A DNA stretch of 64,000 bases, taken from positions 1 through 64,000 of the forward strand of contig JAGAUI010000008.1 of the NCBI GenBank assembly GCA_017620815.1, read 5' to 3'. Source of the stretch: Flavobacteriales bacterium. GTDB taxonomy: Bacteria; Bacteroidota; Bacteroidia; Flavobacteriales; UBA1820. The notes beneath the pieces were generated by a model. The model did not search any database, was not told the origin of the DNA, and was given only the letters and a program-made list of their open reading frames with translations. Below, in pieces: positions 34,065 to 43,661 of the stretch. The position numbers and the translations under genes were made by a program. Positions within the stretch are counted from its first letter, which is position 1, and each line of letters opens with the position of its first letter.

Positions 34065-35366
34065 ATGATGAAAAACTCCAAAGAACTTTCGGTATGTATC
34101 ATCACACTCGGATGTCAGAAAAACTGGTGTGATAGTGAGACTCTAGCAGGGCATCTTTCTATGCAGGGGATAAATGTTACTCACGAAAAGGACGGGGAAA
34201 TAGTTATAGTAAACACCTGTGGGTTTATAGGTGATGCCAAAGAAGAGAGCATTAACGTTATACTTGAACAAGTAGAACGCAAGAATCGCGGGGAGATAAG
34301 CCACGTCTATGTCATGGGCTGTCTATCCCAACGCTATCGTGAAGAGCTTAAAGAAGCCATACCAGAGATGGACGGGATATATGGAGTAAACGAGATGAAA
34401 GACGTTCTATCCACACTAGGGGCAAAATACCTCCCCGAAGCCGAAGGACGTCGTATGCTATCCACTCCTAAACACTATGCTTACCTTAAAATTTCGGAAG
34501 GATGTGATAGACATTGCTCGTACTGTGCTATACCTCTTATAAGAGGAGGCCATGAGTCTGTCCCTATGGAAAAACTAGTAGATGAAGCTCGTTATCTAGC
34601 AGAAGGAGGAGTAAAAGAACTTATCCTCATAGCCCAAGACCTTACATACTATGGGCTGGATATATATGGAGAACGTCGCCTAGCCGAACTCATTCGCCGC
34701 ATAGCACAAGTGGAAGGTATAGAATGGATACGTCTGCATTATGCTTATCCACATGGTTTTCCAGACGATGTTATAGATGTTATGGCCAGCGAACCAAAAG
34801 TATGCAAATACATAGACATACCCCTCCAACACATATCTGACCGCATCCTTACATCTATGCACCGCGGTGCCTCTCGCAAACAGACAAACGAATTGCTTAA
34901 AAAACTGAGAGAGAGAGTACCGGGTATAGCCATACGCACGACCCTTATAGTAGGATATCCGGGTGAGAGTGAGCAGGAATTTGAAGAACTTAAAGAGTGG
35001 GTAAAAGAGCAGCGTTTTGACCGTCTGGGTTGCTTTACATACAGCGAAGAAGAAGGAACCGATGCTGCACGTCTGGAAGATGACATCCCACAAGAAGTCA
35101 AAGAAGAACGCAAGGAAGCCATCATGGAACTCCAACGCGACATCACCTGTGAACTCAACGCCCAGAAAGTAGGTAGTACTATACGCGTCATCATAGACGA
35201 TGAGAATGATGATATATATATGGGACGCACAGAACACGACTCTCCCGAAGTTGACTGTGATGTATTCATAGACAAAGAAAAATGGAGAGTACCTGTAGGT
35301 GATTTTGTCAAGGTGGAGGTTACTTCATCTGGGGTGTATGATATATTTGGAATACCTGTTCCATAA
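34065..35366 (+). CDS. rimO: Ribosomal protein S12 methylthiotransferase RimO
   Basis: Radical-SAM enzyme that adds a methylthio group to an aspartate of ribosomal protein S12. 433 residues. The N-terminal domain has three cluster cysteines (TLGCQKNWCDSE, VNTCGF, VMGCLSQR), the radical-SAM CDRHCSYCAIP follows, and a C-terminal TRAM domain ends the protein. IRGGHES after the SAM motif fits RimO better than MiaB. Start MMKNSK; the second Met is as likely. Confidence 0.95.
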   Translation: MMKNSKELSVCIITLGCQKNWCDSETLAGHLSMQGINVTHEKDGEIVIVNTCGFIGDAKEESINVILEQVERKNRGEISHVYVMGCLSQRYREELKEAIPEMDGIYGVNEMKDVLSTLGAKYLPEAEGRRMLSTPKHYAYLKISEGCDRHCSYCAIPLIRGGHESVPMEKLVDEARYLAEGGVKELILIAQDLTYYGLDIYGERRLAELIRRIAQVEGIEWIRLHYAYPHGFPDDVIDVMASEPKVCKYIDIPLQHISDRILTSMHRGASRKQTNELLKKLRERVPGIAIRTTLIVGYPGESEQEFEELKEWVKEQRFDRLGCFTYSEEEGTDAARLEDDIPQEVKEERKEAIMELQRDITCELNAQKVGSTIRVIIDDENDDIYMGRTEHDSPEVDCDVFIDKEKWRVPVGDFVKVEVTSSGVYDIFGIPVP

Positions 35367-35390
35367 GGAAGATTAAAATAAGTAAAAGCT

Positions 35391-36164
35391 ATGTTGGAAA
35401 GTTTATCATTTGGGCTTAAGGACATCATAGATATCACGGTGGTGGTATTTCTGGTTTATCAGGTATATCGTCTGGTGAGGGGGACGGTAGCTGTAAACAT
35501 ATTTATAGGTATAGCTGCCCTTTTCCTACTCTATAAACTGGTGGAAGCACTACATATGAGTCTTCTAAGCGGTATCCTAGGACAATTTATGAGTATAGGT
35601 GTACTGGCACTAGTGATACTTTTCCAGCAAGAGATACGCCGTTTTCTTATCCTCATTGGCACCAATAATTTCTTCACCAAACACTTTTTCTCTCGTATAA
35701 AACGAGCTCCAAATCTTCCCGAACGCCTAGACGTAAAAGAGATAGCATCGGCTTGTTTTGAGATGGGAAAATCTCGTACAGGAGCCCTTATAGTGATAAA
35801 AAAATCATCACTTCCTCTTATAGAGACATCGGTAGGAGATGTGCAGAACATAGTCCCCACTCAATCCATTCTAGAGAGTATATTCTATAAAAACAGTCCT
35901 CTGCACGATGGAGCTATAGTAATAGAAGACGGTCGTATAGTTGCCACACGCGTTATACTTCCTGTATCTCGTAACAAAAACCTACCCGAAGAGTATGGCA
36001 CACGACATCGTGCGGCGGTAGGAATATGTGAAAAATCAGATGCTGCGTGCATAGTCGTTTCAGAAGAAAGAGGCAAGGTTACCTACATCAAAGGCGAGAC
36101 CATAGAGATTATGAAAGATGAGAAAGAGCTAGAAACTCGCATAGCACAAGAATTAGAAATGTAA
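35391..36164 (+). CDS. cdaA: Diadenylate cyclase CdaA
   Basis: Makes cyclic di-AMP from two ATP. 257 residues: three membrane helices (about 10-80), then the DisA_N catalytic domain with GALIVI, HDGAIVI (the DGA motif) and GTRHRAAVGI (the RHR motif). All catalytic residues are present. It follows rimO by 24 bases and precedes the AIR synthase gene by 31 bases. No c-di-AMP phosphodiesterase is in the window. Confidence 0.94.
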   Translation: MLESLSFGLKDIIDITVVVFLVYQVYRLVRGTVAVNIFIGIAALFLLYKLVEALHMSLLSGILGQFMSIGVLALVILFQQEIRRFLILIGTNNFFTKHFFSRIKRAPNLPERLDVKEIASACFEMGKSRTGALIVIKKSSLPLIETSVGDVQNIVPTQSILESIFYKNSPLHDGAIVIEDGRIVATRVILPVSRNKNLPEEYGTRHRAAVGICEKSDAACIVVSEERGKVTYIKGETIEIMKDEKELETRIAQELEM

Positions 36165-36195
36165 ACCATATAGAAAATAAAAACATACATATAAA

Positions 36196-37371
36196 ATGGA
36201 AGTAAGTAAAAGATATGCAGGACGTGGTGTTTCGGCATCCAAAGAAGACGTACACAACGCCATTAAAAACGTTGACAAAGGGCTATTTCCCGGTGCATTT
36301 TGTAAGATAATACCAGACTATCTCACAGGCAGTGATGAGCATTGTGTAGTTATGCATGCCGATGGTGCTGGCACCAAATCATCATTGGCATATATGTATT
36401 GGAAGAAAACAGGAGACCTTTCGGTATGGAAAGGCATAGCTCAGGATTCGCTTATAATGAACATTGATGACCTGCTATGTGTGGGAGCTACCGATAATAT
36501 CCTACTCTCCTCTACCATAGGTCGTAACAAAAACCTTATCCCCGGCGAAGTAATAGCAGCTATTATCAACGGCACCCAAGAACTACTAGACGAGATGCGT
36601 GGCTATGGAGTAAATATCATATCTACAGGCGGTGAAACAGCCGATGTAGGCGACCTAGTACGCACCATCATAGTGGACAGCACCGTTACTGCCCGTATGA
36701 AAAGAGCCGATGTGATAGACAACTCTCATATTCAGGCAGGTGACGTGATAGTAGGTCTAGCCTCATATGGCCAATCTACATATGAGACAGGATATAACGG
36801 TGGTATGGGTTCAAATGGTCTTACATCGGCACGTCATGATGTATTCTGCCACTCTCTAGCAGAAGAGTTCCCTGAAAGCTATGACCACGCTGTTCCAGAA
36901 GAGTTGGTATTTTCGGGAAGTAAAAACCTTACCGATGCTGTGGAAGGAAGTCCTCTTGACGCTGGCAAACTAGTCCTTTCTCCTACCCGCACATATGCTC
37001 CGGTGGTAAAAAAGGTTTTGGATAAATTACGTCACCAGATACACGGTATGATACACTGTTCTGGTGGTGCCCAGACCAAGATTCTACATTTTGTAAATGG
37101 TCTTCACATCATCCAGGACAATCTTTTCCCTATTCCTCCATTATTTGCTATGATACAGAAAGAGAGTGGTACAGACTGGAGAGAGATGTACCAAGTATTT
37201 AATATGGGACACCGTATGGAATTCTATGTTCCTGCCTCCATAGCCGATGAAATAATATCTATTTCTGAATCATTTGGTATTCCTGCTCGCGTGGTAGGTC
37301 GTGTAGAAGCCTATGAAGAAGGAAGCAAAAAACTCACTATCGTGAGTGAAAATGGCACATTTGAGTATTGA
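36196..37371 (+). CDS. purM: AIR synthase (phosphoribosylformylglycinamidine cyclo-ligase) family
   Basis: 391 residues of the PurM/AIR-synthase-related ATP-binding family. Typical features: CKIIPDYLTG, VVMHADGAGTKSSLAY, MNIDDLLCVGA, STGGETADVGD and GLASYGQSTYETGYNGGMG. Closing the imidazole ring of purines is the expected job. The Bacteroidetes form is longer and more divergent than E. coli PurM, so the symbol is a family call. Confidence 0.87.
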   Translation: MEVSKRYAGRGVSASKEDVHNAIKNVDKGLFPGAFCKIIPDYLTGSDEHCVVMHADGAGTKSSLAYMYWKKTGDLSVWKGIAQDSLIMNIDDLLCVGATDNILLSSTIGRNKNLIPGEVIAAIINGTQELLDEMRGYGVNIISTGGETADVGDLVRTIIVDSTVTARMKRADVIDNSHIQAGDVIVGLASYGQSTYETGYNGGMGSNGLTSARHDVFCHSLAEEFPESYDHAVPEELVFSGSKNLTDAVEGSPLDAGKLVLSPTRTYAPVVKKVLDKLRHQIHGMIHCSGGAQTKILHFVNGLHIIQDNLFPIPPLFAMIQKESGTDWREMYQVFNMGHRMEFYVPASIADEIISISESFGIPARVVGRVEAYEEGSKKLTIVSENGTFEY

Positions 37372-37391
37372 TAAACAGTAACCTGATATAA

Positions 37392-38471
37392 ATGGCAACA
37401 TCACTTTTAGAAAAATTAGAAGGTCTTAAAACCCGTTTTGACGAAGTAGCAGACCTCATTATCCAGCCAGACGTCATCGCCGACCAAAAACGATATATGG
37501 ATTTGGGTCGCCAGTATAAACAGCTGGAAAAGATAATGGATGTCTATAAACGCTATAAAAACGTACTTGACAATATAGACGAAGCCCGTGAAATCATACG
37601 CGAAGGCGGTGATGCAGAAATGGTAGAAATGGCTCGTATGCAACTAGAAGAGTCTGAACCACAAGTTCTTCCACTAGAAGAAGAGATAAAATATCTCCTC
37701 ATACCTCGTGACCCAGAAGACTCCAAAAACGCAATGGTAGAGCTCAGAGGCGGAACAGGTGGCGATGAAGCTGCTATTTTTGCAGGAGACTTTTACCGTA
37801 TGTATAGCAAATATGCCGAAAGCAAAGGTTGGCGTCTGGAAGTTATGGACTTTAACGAAGGCACATCTGGTGGGTACAAGGAAATGATATTCAAACTCTC
37901 TGGCGAAGACGTATATGGCACCATGAAATTTGAAGCTGGTGTACACCGCGTTCAGCGTGTTCCTGCCACCGAGACACAAGGTCGTGTACATACCAGTGCA
38001 GCTACATGTATCGTTATGCCCGAAGCCGAAGAATTTGACATCTACATAGACCCAAAAGACATACGTAAGGATACTTTCTGCTCTAGTGGTGCTGGTGGTC
38101 AGTCGGTAAATACTACATATTCGGCAGTACGTCTTACCCACATCCCTACTGGTATAGTGGCTCAATGTCAAGACGAACGTTCGCAGCTCAAAAACCTAGA
38201 AAAGTGTATGACTGTTCTACGTTCTCGTCTTTACGAGATAGAATATCAGAAACGTCTGGAAGAAGAAGCCAAAAAACGTAAATCTATGGTATCCAGCGGT
38301 GACCGTAGTGCCAAAATACGCACATATAACTATCCGCAAGGTCGTGTTACAGACCACCGCATAGGTCTTACACTATATAACTTGGCCGATATAATGGGAG
38401 GTGATATCCAGAAGATAATAGACGAACTTACCATAGCCGAAAACGCCGAAAAACTCAAAGAAATGGAATAA
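37392..38471 (+). CDS. prfA: Peptide chain release factor 1
   Basis: Reads UAA and UAG stop codons and releases the finished protein. 359 residues. [10 protein letters not shown] carries the GGQ that catalyses peptide release. The PAT-type stop-recognition motif is visible as VPATETQGR. Length and C-terminal [11 protein letters not shown] match RF1. Confidence 0.97.
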   Translation: MATSLLEKLEGLKTRFDEVADLIIQPDVIADQKRYMDLGRQYKQLEKIMDVYKRYKNVLDNIDEAREIIREGGDAEMVEMARMQLEESEPQVLPLEEEIKYLLIPRDPEDSKNAMVELRGGTGGDEAAIFAGDFYRMYSKYAESKGWRLEVMDFNEGTSGGYKEMIFKLSGEDVYGTMKFEAGVHRVQRVPATETQGRVHTSAATCIVMPEAEEFDIYIDPKDIRKDTFCSSGAGGQSVNTTYSAVRLTHIPTGIVAQCQDERSQLKNLEKCMTVLRSRLYEIEYQKRLEEEAKKRKSMVSSGDRSAKIRTYNYPQGRVTDHRIGLTLYNLADIMGGDIQKIIDELTIAENAEKLKEME

Positions 38472-38493
38472 TAACTCTTAAATACTTAATACA

Positions 38494-39216
38494 ATGAAAC
38501 ACTTTATTTTTGCTCTACTAGCAGTATGCACACTATCTCTACAAGCACAGGTCAAACAGTATGCCGCCGATGTTCATAAAGGCGAAAACGGAAATGTTGA
38601 CCTTCCATATCGTTACCTAGCACCAGAGGCAACTCCTCGCGGTGTGAAATACCCTCTAGTTATCTTTTTGCACGGTAGCGGAGAAAGAGGCACAGATAAC
38701 GAAAAACAACTATTCCACGGTAGCGGTCTTTTCCTTAACCCTGTAAACCAAGAAAAATACCCTGCTTATGTCATCATTCCTCAATGTCCCGAAGGCAAGA
38801 CTTGGAAAAGAGATGATGTAGCTCCTACCGTTATCTCTCTTATAGAAAAATACAAAAATCTACCACAGGTAGATGATTCCCGCATATACATCATAGGTCT
38901 GTCTATGGGTGCATATGGAATCTATGACATCGTTACACGTCGTCCAGACCTATTTGCTGTAGCTGTGCCTATATGTGGAGAAGGTAACGTAGAAAAACTA
39001 CCAGTAGCCAAAGACATAGCATTCTCTATCTACCACGGTGATGCCGACCAAGCTGTACCAGTAGAAGGTTCTCGTGAGGCTTATGTGGCACTTAAAAAAG
39101 CTGGTTGTAAGAACTTGAGATACACAGAATTTGCTGGCACTACACACAATAGCTGGAACCCAGCATTTAACACTCCAGATTTCCTTAAATGGATATTCTC
39201 AAAACGCAGAAAATAA
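38494..39216 (+). CDS. Secreted alpha/beta-hydrolase, esterase-like
   Basis: 240 residues: signal peptide (MKHFIFALLAVCTLSLQAQ), then an alpha/beta-hydrolase with LHGSGERG (oxyanion loop), nucleophile GLSMGAYG, Asp in HGDADQAVP, and His in THNSW. This resembles the phospholipase/carboxylesterase and PHB-depolymerase-like group. It should act in the periplasm or outside. The ester cleaved is unknown. Confidence 0.87.
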   Translation: MKHFIFALLAVCTLSLQAQVKQYAADVHKGENGNVDLPYRYLAPEATPRGVKYPLVIFLHGSGERGTDNEKQLFHGSGLFLNPVNQEKYPAYVIIPQCPEGKTWKRDDVAPTVISLIEKYKNLPQVDDSRIYIIGLSMGAYGIYDIVTRRPDLFAVAVPICGEGNVEKLPVAKDIAFSIYHGDADQAVPVEGSREAYVALKKAGCKNLRYTEFAGTTHNSWNPAFNTPDFLKWIFSKRRK

Positions 39217-39228
39217 TACATAAGATAT

Positions 39229-40059
39229 ATGAATTACGCTCAACTAGTCGCACAGATAAAACAGAAAAAAAGTTTTCTATGTGTAGGTCTAGACCCCGAC
39301 ATTAACAAAATCCCATCCCATCTATTATCCTCACAAGACCCTCTATATGAGTTCTCACGTGAGATAATAGATGCCACCGCACCCTATGCTGTAGCCTACA
39401 AACCAAATAGTGCATTCTATGAAGCACAAGGATGGAAAGGGATGCTGTCATTTGAAAAGACTGTAGAGTACATACGTCGCAACTATCCCGATATTTTCAT
39501 CATTGCCGATGCCAAACGTGGCGACATAGGAAACACATCGGCTATGTATGCACGTACGTTCTTCCAGACTATGGATTGTGATGCGGTAACAGTAGCTCCA
39601 TATATGGGTAAAGATTCTGTAAGTCCATTTCTGGATTTTGACGGGAAATGGGTTATACTGCTAGCCCTTACCTCCAATGCAGGTGCCGCCGATTTCCAAT
39701 TCACAGAAAGCACAGACGGCTCTCTACTCTACGAGAAAGTAATAAAGACTTCTCAAGAGTGGGCATCACATGAAAATATGATGTATGTAACAGGTGCCAC
39801 CAAGGCCGAATACTTTACTCGTATAAGAGAATTGGCTCCTCGTCATTTTCTATTGGTACCGGGAGTAGGAGCACAGGGAGGCTCACTGGAGGACGTATGT
39901 CGTTATGGTCTTACAGAAGATTGCGGACTTCTTATAAACTCTTCCCGTGGTATCATCTATGCTTCACACGGGGAAGATTATGCTAGTGTGGCAAAAGAAG
40001 AAGCTCACAAGATACAGAGCGTAATGGAAAATATCCTTACTACATCACATATCATATAA
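39229..40059 (+). CDS. pyrF: Orotidine 5'-phosphate decarboxylase, type 2
   Basis: Makes UMP from OMP. 276 residues, the longer type 2 form, with catalytic [11 protein letters not shown] and the phosphate-binding [10 protein letters not shown] near the C-terminus. It follows the esterase by 12 bases. Confidence 0.96.
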   Translation: MNYAQLVAQIKQKKSFLCVGLDPDINKIPSHLLSSQDPLYEFSREIIDATAPYAVAYKPNSAFYEAQGWKGMLSFEKTVEYIRRNYPDIFIIADAKRGDIGNTSAMYARTFFQTMDCDAVTVAPYMGKDSVSPFLDFDGKWVILLALTSNAGAADFQFTESTDGSLLYEKVIKTSQEWASHENMMYVTGATKAEYFTRIRELAPRHFLLVPGVGAQGGSLEDVCRYGLTEDCGLLINSSRGIIYASHGEDYASVAKEEAHKIQSVMENILTTSHII

Positions 40060-40062
40060 GAT

Positions 40063-40710
40063 ATGCCATTCATAGGTGAGAGTTATTTTTACCACGCACG
40101 CATAGGACGGTGGAAGATAGAGGAAACAGAATCTACCCTCAGAGCAGGGATAGATGTGTCATCTGCTACTATGGCACGTATAAACTCCTCCAAGAGTTCC
40201 AGCCGTAGAGCCGAGATTCTAGCGTCCAGACGTCTTATGCATCGTATGGGAATATCAGACCACAACGTCATCTACTCTCCACAGGGTAAGCCTATGATGA
40301 GAAACGGCATGTATATAAGCATAAGTCATTCACATGGAAATGTATGTGTAGCTACATCTGAATACCCCATAGGCATAGACATACAGAAGATAGACCGCAA
40401 GATAAAAAATGTACTATCGTGGTTCTTGCACCCAAAGGAGAGTAACGAAAAACGTCGCGATGAGCTATTGCGTATGGCTCTGCTGTGGAGCGGGAAAGAA
40501 GCCCTTTATAAATTGGAAGGAGATGATAGAATTTCTATGCGAGATTTCCAGATAAGACTCCCCTCCTCTATAGATAGAGAAGGTTATTTCCCTGCCATCC
40601 TGCATAGAAAAGGAGAAAAGACCAAAATCTATCGTATGTACTACTCTCACGATGATAATTACGTTATGGTTCACGCCTTACGCATAGAGAAACTATCTGA
40701 AGAATACTGA
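40063..40710 (+). CDS. 4'-phosphopantetheinyl transferase family protein
   Basis: 215 residues. GIDIQKIDRK and, further on, WSGKEALYKLEG are the Mg- and CoA-binding motifs of Sfp-type transferases, which move phosphopantetheine from CoA onto carrier proteins. Which carrier it modifies is not shown. It is the last gene of the operon, 3 bases after pyrF. Confidence 0.87.
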   Translation: MPFIGESYFYHARIGRWKIEETESTLRAGIDVSSATMARINSSKSSSRRAEILASRRLMHRMGISDHNVIYSPQGKPMMRNGMYISISHSHGNVCVATSEYPIGIDIQKIDRKIKNVLSWFLHPKESNEKRRDELLRMALLWSGKEALYKLEGDDRISMRDFQIRLPSSIDREGYFPAILHRKGEKTKIYRMYYSHDDNYVMVHALRIEKLSEEY

Positions 40711-40745
40711 TGTCAAACTTGCATAAAAAGCATTGAAAAAATCAG

Positions 40746-40753
40746 TAAATTTG
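40746..40753 (+). promoter_or_regulatory. -7 box for der
   Basis: TAAATTTG, a match to TAnnTTTG, about 50 bases before the ATG of der. A TTG at 40719-40721 is a possible -33 with a long 24-base spacer. Confidence 0.45.
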
Positions 40754-40803
40754 CTATCTCAAAAAAAAGAAGCGATTCTATATAAAAAAGAAAACAATTG
40801 ATT

Positions 40804-42234
40804 ATGCCAAACATACTAGCTATAGTAGGACGTCCCAATGTAGGGAAATCCACTTTTTTTAACCGCCTTACTCAATCCCGCCGTGCCATAGTAGATTCTG
40901 TGGCGGGTGTTACACGCGACCGTCATTATGGTAAAAGCGACTGGAACGGTGTGGAATTTTCTGTGATAGACACAGGAGGATATGTGAGAGGTTCAGACGA
41001 CATATTTGAAGGAGAGATAGCCAAACAAGTTCTTCTAGCCATAGAGGAAGCTACAGCAGTACTATTTATAGTAGATGCACAGACAGGTATCACCACAAGC
41101 GATGAGGAAGTGGCCGATATATTACGTCGTTGTAAGAAACCTGTTTTTCTAGCTGTCAATAAAGTAGATAGTTCTGTACATGAGACTCTCACTGCCGAAT
41201 TTTATTCGTTGGGACTGGGTACACCCTACTCTCTTTCGGCTATAAATGGTAGTGGTTCTGGTGACCTACTGGACGAGATAATAAAAGTCTTCCCAAAAGA
41301 CCAAGGTGCTGCTATTTCTATAGAAGACGCATATTATTCGTCTGTTAAAAACACCGAAGAGAACATAGAAGAACTATTTGATGAAGATGGCAACCCCATA
41401 GAGCCAGATGAAGACATAGAGGAAGAAAGACAAGACGATGAAAATGCCATACCTCGTGTAGCTATCATTGGTCGTCCAAACGTAGGTAAATCATCACTTG
41501 TCAATGCACTCCTAGGAGAAGAACGAAATATAGTTACCAATATAGCTGGAACCACTCGTGATGCTATACATACTCTTTATAACCGTTTTGGACATAATTT
41601 CTACATAGTAGATACTGCCGGATTGCGTAAAAAGAGTAAGGTAGAAGAAGACCTTGAGTTTTATTCTGTGATGCGTTCTATACGTTCCATAGAAAATTCA
41701 GATGTATGTATGCTTCTCATAGATGCCACACAGGGTTTTGAAGCACAAGACCTCAATATCTTCCATCTGGCAGACAAGAACAAGAAAGGCATAGTCATTC
41801 TAGTAAACAAATGGGACCTCATAGTCAAGGACAACAAGACTATGCGTGAGTATGAAAAACGCATACGAGAGAAAATTATGCCATTTACAGACGTTCCCAT
41901 AGTATTTGTATCGGCACTAGAAAAACAACGCATCTTCAAGGCGATAGAAATAGCTATGCAGGTATATAAAAACCGCCGCCGCAAGATACGCACACGCGAA
42001 CTCAACGAAGTAATGATACCTATCATAGAAAGCACTCCTCCACCTTCTACCAAAGGTAAATACATCCGTATCAAGTTCTGCACACAGCTACCTACACACA
42101 CGCCTAAATTTGCATTTTTTGCCAATCTACCTCAATATATCAAAGACCCATATAAAAGATTTATTGAGAACAAATTGCGTGAAAAATTTGATTTCAACGG
42201 TGTTCCTATAGATATTTTCTTCCGCAAAAAATAA
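40804..42234 (+). CDS. der: Ribosome-assembly GTPase Der
   Basis: 476 residues with two GTPase domains in tandem (GRPNVGKST near residue 9 and GRPNVGKSS near 220) and a C-terminal KH-like domain. It aids assembly of the large ribosomal subunit. The linker between the two domains is long and very acidic ([16 protein letters not shown]). I used the ATG at 40804 and not the TTG two codons earlier. Confidence 0.96.
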   Translation: MPNILAIVGRPNVGKSTFFNRLTQSRRAIVDSVAGVTRDRHYGKSDWNGVEFSVIDTGGYVRGSDDIFEGEIAKQVLLAIEEATAVLFIVDAQTGITTSDEEVADILRRCKKPVFLAVNKVDSSVHETLTAEFYSLGLGTPYSLSAINGSGSGDLLDEIIKVFPKDQGAAISIEDAYYSSVKNTEENIEELFDEDGNPIEPDEDIEEERQDDENAIPRVAIIGRPNVGKSSLVNALLGEERNIVTNIAGTTRDAIHTLYNRFGHNFYIVDTAGLRKKSKVEEDLEFYSVMRSIRSIENSDVCMLLIDATQGFEAQDLNIFHLADKNKKGIVILVNKWDLIVKDNKTMREYEKRIREKIMPFTDVPIVFVSALEKQRIFKAIEIAMQVYKNRRRKIRTRELNEVMIPIIESTPPPSTKGKYIRIKFCTQLPTHTPKFAFFANLPQYIKDPYKRFIENKLREKFDFNGVPIDIFFRKK

Positions 42235-42250
42235 TAATCACACCATACTC

Positions 42251-42287
42251 ATAAAAAAGCATCGGGCTCTGCCCGATGCTTTTTTAT
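42251..42287 (+). terminator. Terminator after der
   Basis: A 17-bp perfect stem (42251-42267 with 42271-42287, TCT loop) around GCATCGGGC, with A and T arms. Confidence 0.9.
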
Positions 42288-42413
42288 ACCCATTAGTTTA
42301 TATATTTACATATACATAGATATTTTGAGGATTATTATGATAGATTTTGACATAAAAAAACTATCTTAGCATTTTATTTTTACACATAGTATGTCATATA
42401 CCTCATAATATAT

Positions 42414-43643
42414 ATGAAAAACACACAAAACACTGAAAAACAGATAATACTGCTCACCGTATCGGGAGAAGACCGTCCGGGACTTACCACCTCTCTTATG
42501 GGAATTTTGGGACAATACGGAGCAGATATTCTGGATATAGGTCAGGCAGACTTGCACCAATCTCTTAACCTAGCCATAGTATTTGAGATGGGAGCAGGAG
42601 AAGAATCGGCTCCTGTACTCAAGGACTTGCTTATGAAGAGTTATGAACTAGGTCTTAACATTCGTTTTACGCCTATGACCAAAGACGAATATATCCAATG
42701 GGCCAATAGCCGTAACATTCGCCGTAACATAGTAACCGTACTATCACGCAATCTAGATGCTCAACAAGTCCACGAAGTAACACGTGTGATAGCTCGCTAT
42801 AACCTCAACATACGCACTATAAGCCGTGTAACCCACCGTCCTTTCCCAGACGATAACGAACGCAAAGTATGTCTTGAACTTAAGGTAGAGGGAGAAATAA
42901 TTGACCGCGAAGCATTAACACGTGAGTTTCTAGAAATATCCTCCCGTGTGGGTATAGACATCTCATTCCAAGAGGACGACATTTACTATCGCAATCGTCG
43001 TCTGGTATGTTTTGATATGGATAGCACCCTTATACGCACAGAAGTAATGGACGAACTAGCTCGTCGTGCTGGTAGCGGCGATGAAGTATGTGCCATAACA
43101 GAAAGTGCCATGAGAGGAGAGATAGACTTCCGCGAGAGCTTTACCCGCCGTCTTTCTACACTTAAAGGACTACCAGAAAGTGTACTTGAGGAAGTTGCCG
43201 AAAGCCTTCCCCTTACCGAAGGTGCAGAACGTCTTATCTCTACCCTTAAACGCTATGGGTATAAAACAGCCATCATATCGGGTGGGTTCTCATACTTTGG
43301 CGAATACTTGAAAAAGAAACTAGGTATAGACTATGTATTTGCCAACGAATTGGAGATAAAAGACGGGCATCTCACAGGTGGATATGTAGGGGATATAGTA
43401 GATGGTCCTCGCAAGGCAGACTACCTTAAAACCCTTGCCAAGATAGAAGGTATATCCACCCAGCAAGTAGTAGCATTGGGAGATGGAGCAAATGACCTTC
43501 CTATGTTGCGTATAGCTGGGCTAGGAATAGCCTTCCAAGCCAAACCAACGGTAAAAGAAAACGCCTCTCACGCCATTTCCTCTATGGGACTGGACGGGGT
43601 GCTGTATCTGCTAGGATATAGAGATAGACACATAGAAAAATAA
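42414..43643 (+). CDS. serB: Phosphoserine phosphatase with ACT domains
   Basis: Last step of serine synthesis. 409 residues: two ACT-like domains (about 10-85 and 100-180), then a HAD phosphatase with CFDMDSTLIRTE (nucleophile Asp), ISGGFSYFG and ALGDGANDLPML. The ACT domains may bind serine for feedback control, as in related proteins. I see no perfect -7 box in 42288-42413. Confidence 0.94.
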   Translation: MKNTQNTEKQIILLTVSGEDRPGLTTSLMGILGQYGADILDIGQADLHQSLNLAIVFEMGAGEESAPVLKDLLMKSYELGLNIRFTPMTKDEYIQWANSRNIRRNIVTVLSRNLDAQQVHEVTRVIARYNLNIRTISRVTHRPFPDDNERKVCLELKVEGEIIDREALTREFLEISSRVGIDISFQEDDIYYRNRRLVCFDMDSTLIRTEVMDELARRAGSGDEVCAITESAMRGEIDFRESFTRRLSTLKGLPESVLEEVAESLPLTEGAERLISTLKRYGYKTAIISGGFSYFGEYLKKKLGIDYVFANELEIKDGHLTGGYVGDIVDGPRKADYLKTLAKIEGISTQQVVALGDGANDLPMLRIAGLGIAFQAKPTVKENASHAISSMGLDGVLYLLGYRDRHIEK

Positions 43644-43661
43644 CAATTAACACATATAGAT